This document shows positions 10,233 through 22,655 of a stretch of DNA of 45,812 nt, piece after piece. Origin of the DNA: Porogramme epimiltina (taxonomy: Eukaryota > Basidiomycota > Agaricomycetes > Polyporales > Polyporaceae); contig FTLJ01000501.1 of assembly GCA_900155495.1 (NCBI GenBank), positions 1 through 45,812 of the forward strand, written 5' to 3'. A model generated the notes under the pieces. The model was not told the origin of the DNA and made no database searches. It saw only the letters and a program-made list of their open reading frames with translations. Both the position numbers and the translations under genes were made by a program. How positions within the stretch are numbered: the first letter of the stretch is position 1; every line of letters begins with the position of its first letter.

Positions 10233-11617
10233 GGCGGTGGGGTGTCGGGGAAGGAGAGCAGACGACGGGAGAGGAGAGGTCGGGGAGCGGGACAGAGAGG
10301 ACGGACGCGCGGCACTCGGGCTACTGCCGTGGCTGGTATTGATCGCTGCTTATGAAGACCTGTATGTAAAAGCCGGGGCCGGCCTCTAGTAGGAATCGGA
10401 TCGTAGAACCGCTTTCAGGTGGATCTTACAAACATTGGGAATGGTGTTTCCTCCCACCCCACCTGTATACGCTCGCTCTTTACCATGCTGCTTCTCTCTT
10501 TTGCGCGATAGCAAGTCACTGGTGGGCGCTTGGGCAATTTCACGGGGGGTTCCGGCGCCTACGATGATCACGTAACCTCATTTATTTCGGCTCGGTGGAC
10601 TGGCTCGGGCTTCGACTCGGACGACATAGGCTGAACGAATACGGCGGGATTGAAGAAACTTTAGGTCATAGCGAGTTGGGCGCCATTCATGGGGTATATC
10701 CCCTGGCAAACCCCCCACCAGCCACGCCCTCGCCGAATTGGTATAGCTCATATCGCTCCGAGAACCGGAGGAGATCGGTAGAGGGCCGGAGAGCGCTCGC
10801 ATTGCGCAGCACATAAGTGTCATGGAAAATCGTCCTCTTCCTCGACAGCAACCTACCCCGATACCTGGTGGTCCGTTGGCAAGAGAATGGGAGTCGAAGC
10901 CATGGTTGGTTTGAGAACCGTGCGTCATTGGTCGTTACAAGTCTGTAGATGGGCATCTGACGTCATAACTTCAGGAACATCACTACTGGTCCTAGGCTCC
11001 CGTTGAGAAGCGGAGCACGGCGCGCAGCTTGTAAGGTCTAAACTCAAAGCGAAGTAAACCGGGCGTACGTGTACGGGGACAACAGGAGTCTACTGGCCGC
11101 TCTAGACAACCCAACAGGCTGTTGCCAGCTTTCCTGGACATCCCGGATCAAGAAGTCGATTTTCTTCCCCACGTCCCGTCACAAGAGCGACCCAAGAGCT
11201 CCATCTCTGGGGACACGGAGCTGTGAGCAAGACAGCTCGTCCAGGCTGTCGACAACGCTGTTAAGGCTTAGGAGCCCGGAGAGCGGGCCGAATCTATTTC
11301 GATCGAGAAGAACCTCCTCGGTGGTGGCTGTTCGGAGGAAAGGCTTGGCACGCGGCTCCACGGCGCCGGCCCCGGAACGCAACGCGAGCGGCGACAGGTG
11401 GCGGGCGGCCGCCCTTGCCTGTCTCTGGGGTCTCCTTCGCTTCCGCCCTTGTGCCTGTCTATACGCCTCTTGTAGCCGCGGCGGTCTTCCCGCCTTTTCG
11501 CTCTTTCGCCCACCGTCTGCTTCATTTGCTCGCTCCCTGCCCGACTCCATCGCTGCCACATCCCTACCGCTGGTCCGTCTGTGCCGCCGCGCATCCTAGT
11601 CGCGTTCTACCCGCGCG
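10233..11617. other. Divergent intergenic region between ERV1 and GH47
   Basis: The first 280 bases are the ERV1 upstream region, duplicated at 7022-7283. From 11,400 on the sequence is a CT-rich leader typical of mushroom promoters, leading to the GH47 ATG. Short open frames around 10,580-10,960 on the minus strand have no recognisable domain and are not called. Confidence 0.4.
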
Positions 11618-13993
<2,376 letters not shown>

Positions 13994-14884
13994 TTTATGG
14001 TGGATTTATTTATAAGGATAGGTAGGCAAGCACGAGTCCTGCTTGTGTTGGCCTAGATGCTGATAGCTCGGTTTGCTTTAGTTATATACCTCCCTGTATT
14101 ATACCTGCGGCCGTAATCATTCACGATGGCGTCTGCCGGATCTTGTGTTGGACTACCCAGAGTGGCCCTGCTCGTCCCCTGGTACAAATGTCGACCCCAA
14201 CAATCGTCACTAGAAAACGGTCATGGCTCTGATCCTCAAGTGACTTCGATGCTGCGTGCCTGCGTGAACGGCTTCGTAGCTGGGATGAAGGGAAGATAGT
14301 GGACCGGGATGTGCTTGAAGCTCGAGGTCGGGCTCGTGGAGCGCCGGATGTTAGCGCCCGTGGAGGAGTACCGCACCAGTGGTGGGTCGACAGGCGGCTG
14401 CGAGGGATCATTCTCTCTTGTCTCCTTCCCCCATCTCGTCCTTGCAGTCGTCTCTACCCTCCTGCTCGCTGTCCGGGGTGTAATCCGCTCTTTGGCTTAT
14501 AACTTAACCACATCGAACACGCCGACGCCTAGTTCCTACCATGGAGCTCTCCCAGACCCCCTCAAGAGTCTCCTCACGCCGAATAACATAACTTCGGTCA
14601 ACTTCATGGGTTTTTCAACTCCCCCGTCTCTGTTCTCGTCTTGGCCTCCCTCCAAACCACTACCGTCCAACGGTCGACCTCTCCGCCATGGCCGGCGTCA
14701 ATAGACGTCCCGGCTTCTCGCGAGCGTGCCCGGACCTCGCCGTCGCCTGGTCCGTGCGCCGTCCCGTCTGGCCTTCTCGTGGTCTTGGTGCAGCGCGCAC
14801 ACGGCTTTATAAGAGGATTTCGCGCCAAGTCGTATCACTTTCTTCCACTGCAAGAGCCTCCACATCACCCACAATTTTGTCGCT
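13994..14884. other. Intergenic between GH47 and the metal ATPase
   Basis: 3' flank of GH47 followed by the promoter of the ATPase gene. CT-rich tracts and several short open frames; none resembles a known protein. Confidence 0.4.
14808..14813 (+). promoter_or_regulatory. TATA box of the P1B ATPase gene
   Basis: TATAAG within GGCTTTATAAGAGG, 77 bases before the ATG. Position and context suit a core promoter; the ATG itself lies in a good context (GTCGCTATGGC). Confidence 0.5.
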
Positions 14885-17800
14885 ATGGCAGGCTGCTGCA
14901 ACGACGCCGGTTCCGACGTTCATAAATCTCATGAAGACCTACCTCCAGTCTCCAATGAAGTCCCCAAGCCTCTCCCGGACCCCATAAAGGCCGCTGAGGC
15001 AGTCAGTGGAGGCTGTTGCGAGGGCCCTGTCTGTGGATGCAACGGTAATTCGTCCGATAGTCTTAAGGGGGATTGAGCTCATTCCCTTATGTGTCCAGAC
15101 GCTTGCTTGGACGAGCTAGCTCGTGTTATGTGCGCCGACGACGAAGCTCATATCCACGACGGAGATGTTGGAGACGTTCATGGCGATAAACATTCGGTTC
15201 ATGGTGGTTTGAAGAGTGGTGAGTATCTCCTTCCTCTCTGAGAGTCTATGGGGCACAGTGCGACACAACTGCACGTCGAATTTCCATGTTTTATTCAGCG
15301 CTTGCGACTGGCATTGACTGGAGTTCCGACGTGCGGTGGCTGCACCAGCGACAGATCCTCATATGTGCCCCCCTGCCTTTTGGCTTGTGCTGACACCCAC
15401 GTAGAAACCTCTTCTGTCCGTACCTGTTGCGCCGACGACGAGACGAAGCTCGCCAAGGGGGACGACCCTGCCAACGCGTCGCCCGAGTCCTCCGCTGAGG
15501 GATGCGAGCACGTTGGTCTCCGCAAGCGCACCACCACGAAGGCACCCCACACGTCCCCCTCGTCTCTCAAACAAGCGTGCGGAGAGCATCGTTCCATCGC
15601 TCGTAGTCGCTACAACGATACTCTGGCCGCCTTCGGCTGCGTGTGCAAGGCCCTCCTCGCTCGTGGGCTCAACTCCTGCTGTGCCACGACCGGTCGCAGC
15701 GGGAAAGTGGTTGCCGGATCTATCACCAGCAGGCGCAGCTCCCGCCGCCTCTTCCAGGACCGCACCTCCCACGAGATCTCCCGCTCTCCCTCGGTCGACT
15801 CGTGCTGTGGCAAAGGCACCGGTTGTAGCTCGGCCCGGAGCGTTCGGAGCCTCACGCGCAAGGGCCATGTCGACCCGGGGAGCATCAAGTCTGTTCATGC
15901 AGAGTCGAGGGTTTCGGTCGACTCGTGCTGTGGTGATGGGCATTGCGATGGCACCAATTCCATCTCTCAACCGCTTCAGGACGTGAACGTCAATGATGTC
16001 GCCATCAACATGGCGGAGAAGAATGGATCTCAAGAAGGCCATGCCGTATTGGCCATCAATGGCATGACCTGCACCGGCTGCGAAAACAAGCTCATTCGCG
16101 CCCTCAACGGTATTCCGTCGGTTCAGAACGTCAAGACGAGCCTCGTGTTGTGCCGTGCCGAGTTCGATTTCGACAGCACCGCTACCGACATCGACACAGT
16201 CGTGCAGCTCATCAAGAAACGTTCTGGGTTTTCCGCGGAGGCTATCGACGTCGGCGCGTCTCGCAATTTACTGGTCACCATTCCGAGTGCTCTCAGAGAC
16301 GATTTCCTCTCTTCCGTCGAGCCCACCGGAGTGGACCATATCGCACGCTTTGGCAAGGATGCTTTCTGCATGAGCTACAACCCGCGCATCATTGGTGCCC
16401 GCGACATCCTGGAGTTCTACAAGACGTTCACGCCTACCCTCGCCCCAGAGCCTCCTGACCCCGCCATTGCCGCTGGAGCCAAACACATTCGATACCTCGC
16501 GGCTCGCATGGTCCTCTCCATCGTCCTCACCATCCCCGTATTGGTTATGACATGGGCGCCGCTCCCTCCCAACCCCCGTGTATACGGTATCGCGTCCCTC
16601 GCACTCGCCACTATCGTCCAAGCGGTCATCACAGGCCCCTTCTACATCAGCTCCGTCAAGAGCCTGTTCCTTACGGGCCTTGTCGAGACCGAGGCCCTCA
16701 TCGTCCTCAGCACCACCGCGGCGTACGTCTACTCCGTGGTTGCGTTCGCGTTCGAGATGGCCGGCCGGCCGCTGCCGACTGGGGAGTTCTTCGAGACGAG
16801 TACGCTGCTCGTCACGTTGATCATGGTCGGCCAGGTCGTGAGCGCCGTCGCCCGCCAGCGCGCGATGGAAGCAATCTCTATTCGGTCGCTCCAGGCTCGT
16901 ACTGCGCTCATCGTTCTGCCTCATGGAGAAGAGGAGCTGGACGTCCACCTGGTGCAGTACGGCGACACGTTCAAGGTCCTCCCAGACTCCGCTATCATCA
17001 CGGATGGAGAAGTCCTGTCGGGCGCTAGTACGGTCGACGAGTCGATGATGACTGGGGAGTCGCGTCCGGTGGAGAAGAGCCCTGGAAGCACCGTCATCGC
17101 AGGGACGCTCAATGGCCCGAGCACGCTCCTCGTCAAGGTCACTCGTCTTCCCGGGGAGAACACGATCAACGACATCGCGCGGATGGTCGACGACGCGCGC
17201 TTCTCGCGTGCCCGCGTGCAGGAGGCGGTCGACTGGATCTGCGGCTGGTTCGTGCCCGTGGTCCTGGTCATCACCGTCATCACCTTCGCTATCCAGCTTG
17301 CGGCGGGCATCGCGTTGCGCAACCAGTCGAAGGGCGAGGCCGCCGTCGTTGCGCTCACGTACGCCATATCCGTCCTCGCCATCTCCTGCCCGTGTGCGAT
17401 TGGACTTGCAGTGCCGATGGTGATCCTCATCGCCGGCGGTGTGGGTGCGAAGCTAGGACTGGTATTCAAGGCCGCGACGACGATCGAGCAGGCGCACAAG
17501 GTCACGCACGTCGTGCTAGACAAGACTGGCACTGTCACCCAGGGCAAGCTGTCGGTCCTCAACCGTTTTGTGGACGAGTTCGCGGGCTACGACGTACTTT
17601 CGGCTGTGACTATGCTCGTTTCCACCAGCCGACATCCAGTGGCCCTTGCCGTTGCCGCCAGCCTTCCTACCATCACCAGTGAACAGCCGCCCGTTGAGGA
17701 CGTGGAGATGGTCACCGGCAAGGGTATTCGCGCTACTCTCCTTGGCGAAGAACTTCGCGGTGGCAGCGCAAGCTGGCTCGGCCTCGAGACCCATCCGGCC

Positions 17801-18481
17801 GTTCAGCCCCTCCTCGCGCAGGGCCTCACGACGTTCTGTGTCACCCACGGAGATCGCCTCGTTGCGACCTTCGGCCTCGCGGACACGCTCCGGCCCGAGG
17901 CGCAGTCCGTTATCCAAGTCCTCACGAAGCGTAACATCAAGGTCTCCATCCTGAGCGGCGACCACGCCGCTGCAGTGGCATCCGCCGCGTCCGCCCTCGG
18001 CATCCCACCCGAGCGCACCCTGGCCGGCTGCCTCCCCGCCGACAAGCAGGCGTACATCATGGACCTCGCCGCCGACGGCGACACCGTCCTCTTCTGCGGG
18101 GACGGCACGAACGACGCTGCGGCGCTCGCGCAGGCGGCCATCGGCGTGCACCTCGACGCCGCGTCGGGGGCGGGCGCGGCGGCGGCGTCCGCGGCGGACG
18201 TCGTGCTGACGCGCGCGGACCTCGGCGGGGTGCTTGCGCTCCTCGAGCTGTCGGACGCGGTCGCGCGCCGGATTATGGCCAACTTTGTGTGGGCGGGGGT
18301 GTACAACCTCGTCGCGATCCTGTTCGCGGCGGGCGCGTTTGTTGACGTGCGCATCCCGCCTGCGTACTCGGGCCTTGGGGAGCTCGTGAGCGTGCTGCCG
18401 GTGGTGCTCATTGCGCTGCAGCTCAAGTGGTTCAAGCCGAAGGGTTTGGGCTTTGAGGCTGCCGAGTGTGGCAAGGCTTGA
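14885..18481 (+). CDS. Cys-rich heavy-metal P1B-type ATPase (Pca1/CrpA-like copper/cadmium exporter)
   Basis: Exons 14885-15044, 15099-15218 and about 15324-18481; 3438 nt, 1145 residues. The third exon start is the least certain: the acceptor at 15323 is the one that restores frame. The long N-terminus is loaded with cysteine clusters (CC near residue 4, GGCCEGPVCGC, ACLDELARVMC, TCGGC, GCVCKALLARGLNSCC, two DSCCG repeats) that probably bind metal. One HMA domain carries GMTCTGC (CxxC near 343-346). The pump core has TGES (about 670-673), the transmembrane SCPCAIGLAVP (CPC about 782-784, specifying Cu+/Cd2+/Zn2+-type substrates), DKTGT (phosphorylated Asp about 826), the P1B marker HP (about 864) and GDGTNDA (about 1019). 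Several membrane helices are evident. Single HMA plus long Cys-rich tail fits yeast Pca1 and Aspergillus CrpA rather than Ccc2; copper versus cadmium cannot be decided from sequence. Predicted plasma-membrane efflux. Confidence 0.9.
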
Positions 18482-19384
18482 AGAGTGGCGTTGGAGCGAG
18501 CGATGACTATTGGGGGGATCGAATGATAGTAGAGAGAAACGGGGAAACAGAACTAGTAGGATCCTGCCTTCGGTGACGTACGGAAGGTGTCTGGTCTTCG
18601 AGAAGTGAACGTCGCCCATGTTGCTATATGGTGTGTTTCGTAAGTCCAGAACGTATATGCCACTCATCTCTGCCTTGCACCTACCGAAGGAATCGTTGCT
18701 CTGGCCAGAGTCTTCAATATTTCAACAGCAACACCGTAAATAATGAGTACCGCAATGGTCAGGCAGCATGGGGATTAATATTGACATGGGAAATATCGGG
18801 CGCCTATCACATCGTCCGATGCGGGTCGCTCTTTCCGATGTCATGAGGTCACCTTAACTGAGACTGAATCCCCACCATCACGCCAAACAGGCTGGGAGCC
18901 TATTAAGTTTGGCACTGCTCTCAGAATCTATTCGTCTTCGGCCAGTGATCGCAGTACTGATCCGTCAATGGCGCACCTGGGGCCCTAGGACTGCGGAGTA
19001 AAAGATCGGACGCACCTCGGTGAGACAGCTTTTACCTCCAGGTTCATGCAAGACCAGAGTTGAACATCCTCCTAGTCCATCGCCCATGGCCAGGGTCTAT
19101 TATTGGGTCCTATATGCACTTATGCACTGACAATCTAAAACATTGTCCTGTATGTGGTGGACACACAGGACAGTCGCTTCACATAGGGTGAGTCGTCGTA
19201 CTACCCCAGTGCCGGTAACCACGCTGATCAGTGCGAATGACATAGGTATTTGAGAACGCGTCACCTCGCCGAACGCGTATCTCGACCTTGGCTTTAACAA
19301 CCGAGATCACCCGAAGCCGTGATTTTCGTTTAAAGCAGCCCCGGCCAACCCATGCCTGCTCTCAGTCAATCCCTTGAGGCAGCG
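18482..19384 (+). repeat. Upstream module of esterase gene 1 (repeated before genes 1-4)
   Basis: 3' flank of the ATPase gene, then, from about 18.8 kb, a 550-600 base module recognisably related to the upstream regions of the other three esterase genes: GGCGCC...CACATC near 18,798, GATGTCATGAGG, AGAATCTATTCGTCT, TGATCCGTCAAT, CGCTTTTAC-like word, then CTGATCAGTGCGAATGACATAG at 19,224 and CCGAGATCACC at 19,300. Conservation of non-coding sequence this long reflects recent tandem duplication and probably shared regulation. Confidence 0.7.
19329..19334 (+). promoter_or_regulatory. TTTAAA TATA-like box, esterase gene 1
   Basis: TTTAAA 56 bases before the ATG, in a context (ATTTTCGTTTAAAGCAGC) conserved in genes 3 and 4. 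Confidence 0.5.
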
Positions 19385-21734
19385 ATGTTCCCCCTCACTG
19401 GATACGCATTGGCTCTCGCTGCCGTCGCTATCCCCTCGGTCTCCTCTACAACTTCTTCGGTGGCCACTGCGAAGTCTGGGTCCGAGGCGGCATGCTTGGC
19501 ATTCACGCTCAAGGGGCCAGCCCTGGCACATGTCCAGCTCAATGCAACGACGTACTATGCCGAAAACGCGAGCATCTCCCTCAGCGCGTCGCTCAGCTCC
19601 CTCATCACGAGCGCCCTCCCTGCCTTTTGTAGGCTCGAGCTGGTGATCACGACGAATGAGACTGCGGGCTCGACCGCAAAGACGGAAATATGGTTGCCTG
19701 ACGAGTGGAACGGTCGTGCGTTGACGGTGGGAAACGGCGGGTATGCCGGTGAAGGTGAGTGCCGGCTCGCTACCTGAGAGTCAAGTATCTGACCATTCAC
19801 CACAGTGACCTATGGGGACATGGGCTACATTGCGATCAAGCAAGGATGTGAGTACCTTCCCCGCTGGAAATTCAGAATGCTGACGGTAGACCGTTTCCCT
19901 TCTCTAGTTGTCGGGATATCTACGGATACGGGACACACCGGTCTACAGGGGGACGCCAGCTGGGCCGGCCCTCATAACGATGTATGCATTCCTTGTCTCC
20001 GTTCTTATTGGCCATGCGTATTGATCCTGCGTCGTGACTTGTAGAATGCTATCATCGATTTCGGATATCGCGCAACCCACGAATCTGTTCTCGCCGGGAA
20101 GGCCATCATCTCCCAGTATTACCAGGCTCCCGCGAAGACATCTTACTACTTAGGATGCTCAAAGGGTATGCGGATCCTACATCCTCCCTTCCTCGAATAT
20201 AGTTTGATTAACGAATGATCAGGTGGACAACAAGGGTGCGTCATGTTGCACACTGAGCTCGCACGCTTGTGATTAACGACTCGTCCATTGTCAGCCTCAA
20301 AGAAGTTCAAGAGTATCCAGAGGACTTCGATGGCGTGGTTGTTGGCTCTCCAGCGAACTGGTGGACACACCTCATGAGCTGGTTTATGCACTTGAACCAA
20401 GTCAATCTGGTGGGATCGCCTCGGTACATCAATGCAACCGAGTGGTCGGATGTCGTCGAGCCTGAAGTGATGAAGCAGTGTGACGCACTTGACGGCGTAT
20501 GTTTGTTTGCACAATGGCTAGCACGTGCTTCATAGCTAACATCTCGTCCAGCTCTCCGACGGCATTATCAATGATCCGCGTCTCTGCGAGTACGCATCTA
20601 TGTGACGTAACCCCACGTTCAGGGCTGACCGGTACTCAAACTCCTAGCTTTGATACCGACAAACTCCTATGTGCAGATGGACAGACCGCCTCCTGCTTGA
20701 GCGAAGACCAGCTTTCCGCCCTGAACGAAATCTTCTCGGACTACTACGAAGGCGATCAATTGGTCTTCGGCCGCGTCCTCCCTTCTGGCGCTGAGGCCGC
20801 ATTGGCTGCGGGAGGGTTAACTGCTACTGCAGCGCAACTCGGGATCGACTATTATCGCTATTTTGTCCTGAAGTGAGCTAATCGTTATGAACTGCGTACC
20901 TTTCCGCTCACGACTACCTTCGCAGCGACACGAACTTCCAGCTCTCCGACTATGACGCATACAACCTCTCTATTGCCGAGGAAATCGACCCCGGAAGTTT
21001 CGACGTACGTTTCTCACCTCGGCTTCATGGCAGGTACCTCACTGAACTGATGTGCTTGGTTATGCAGGCATACAAAGCGGATCTCACGCCATTCGCTGGC
21101 CCTTCTCACAACGGAAAGCTCATCCAATATGTCGGGTGGGCGGACCAACTCATCACTGCAGTTGGGTCGCTGGACTATTATGAGACCGTCCGAAACTTCA
21201 CGGAGAACCACACGGGGCTGAAAACGGAAGACTTCTATAGGCTGTTCCCCGTTCCGGGGATGCTTCACTGGTATGCGCTACCAGACCGCTCTTGGTATTC
21301 GACCGTCACTAACCCTCCCCCGCCCAGTGTTGTGCGTTCATAACGCTGTACACATTCCTCATCCGAACGCGACTTACTGACTAGTGATACGCAGGGCGGA
21401 AACGGCGCGACGTCTTTCGGCGGTGCGCTAGACCCCACCCCGCCGCTCGCCTACGACGCGGAGCACAACGTGATCTCCGCGATCGTCCGTTGGGTAGAAG
21501 AAGGTGTTGCGCCCGAATCCTTCGTCGCTGCGGCGTACAATGACGGCAGCTCCTCCAATGGACTGAACTATACGCGTCCGATATGCAAGGTAGGTTTTCT
21601 TGCTAAGCTGGTCTTTAGGGACATCGCTGATGGGGGTGCGTACCTGACCGTGTTAGTTCCCGCTCACGCTCCGGTACAAGGGGAGTGGGGACACAAGCAG
21701 CGCTGATAGCTTCGAGTGTGTCAATGTTGCCTGA
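19385..21734 (+). CDS. Tannase/feruloyl esterase B-type secreted esterase, gene 1 of 4
   Basis: Thirteen exons: 19385-19754, 19806-19847, 19908-19981, 20045-20165, 20223-20235, 20295-20496, 20552-20589, 20648-20872, 20926-21004, 21068-21270, 21328-21331, 21395-21589, 21657-21734; 1644 nt, 547 residues. Secreted serine esterase of the tannase family, expected to cleave feruloyl or galloyl esters in plant wall material. A signal peptide starts MFPLTGYALALAAVAIPSVS; an ATG 33 bases upstream is not conserved. The family CS-D-HC layout is complete: GCSKGG (Ser about 201 next to Cys 200), Asp about 414 in YVGWADQLI, His-Cys about 455-456 in PGMLHC. Spacing fits Aspergillus FaeB-type enzymes. Exon 5 is 13 nt; exon 11 is 4 nt (TGTT) and completes the Cys codon. 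Lys after the catalytic Ser differs from Asn in the other three copies. Substrate cannot be told from sequence. Confidence 0.9.
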
Positions 21735-22655
21735 GGAAATGCGGTCACCAAATTAGAGCACAAGAGACACCTTGTCTTCCTGTGTAGCTTTTGATGGTGC
21801 ACGTATGAGATCGATTATATACTACGCCAATATGAATGCCACTTCATTGGTGAAGTAGTGACCCGCCTGGTCCTAGTGTCAACCTGCCTCTTGCGAGTCG
21901 AAATGCATCGTCGATAATTAGTTGCTAGCCAGTGCATTTGTCTCCTGCTCTCATGGGAGTCCTTAGCTGCCCCCGGCATCTTTCATCTACTGAAAGACTT
22001 GCAGTGCTGGGGTCGGGAATGCTCGGCGTGAGACGAAAATCGTACTGCTCGGCACCCATTGTATGTGGCATAGTACGTACCAAAATAGCCTGCAGCTGAG
22101 TATAATAAGTACATCATAATAATAGGCGCCCGCCGCGTCGCTCAATGCCGTGAAACTCGGACCTTCGATTGCTCCTTCAGATGTCATGACGTCTGAGTTC
22201 ACTTCATTCGCATGATGAGTACAGATCCGTCAATCATCGAACGCCCCTCCGGAACACCGCTTTTAGGGCAATGCCAGCCACATTGTGAGTCGAGCGTATG
22301 TGGAGTCCGAGTCCTCAGGCTGACCCATCGGTGGTCACCGTCTAGATTTATTGTTGGCTCCTGAATGCGCTGATCAACGGACCCTCTAGGCTGTAGTATG
22401 TGCTGGTTCTACTGAATAGTAGGTTTTCTACAAGTTGCAGTCTGGCAGAGGGCGAGCCACGCTTGCCCGATCCCGGCCGCAACTTGAACCCCGCTGATCA
22501 GTACGAATGACATAGCCGGAGTACTCGACAACACAGGCCCTCACTGGACGCATACCCCCGAGGCCTTGAATTTACACACCGGAGATCACCGCAGCTGTGA
22601 TGGCAGTCCCGCCCAATCCTCGACTGCCCCTGGCAGTCAATGTCTTGAGACGACG
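21735..22655 (+). repeat. Upstream module of esterase gene 2
   Basis: 3' flank of gene 1 followed by a copy of the shared module: GGCGCCCGCCGCGTCG near 22,125, AATGCCGTGAAACTCGG, GATGTCATGACG, GATCCGTCAATC, then CTGATCAGTACGAATGACATAG at 22,494 and CCGGAGATCACCGCAG near 22,582. Unlike genes 1, 3 and 4, the segment with TTTAAA is missing (TGTGAT joins directly to GGCAGTCCCG). Confidence 0.65.

Noticed and set aside
10578..10956. Minus-strand open frames upstream of GH47
   Set aside because: Two overlapping frames of 89 and 116 codons with no domain and no splice-supported partner.
15359..16042. Long minus-strand open frames across the metal ATPase (also 16268-16948, 16921-17562, 17516-18667)
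   Set aside because: Shadows of a GC-rich real gene; they lack domains and overlap the catalytic core of the ATPase.
21271..21349. Reading straight through esterase gene 1 intron 10 as coding (57 nt, in frame)
   Set aside because: It is open by chance in gene 1 only; the same intron has in-frame stops in genes 2, 3 and 4, a good CTAAC-type branch site, and splicing restores the conserved His-Cys.
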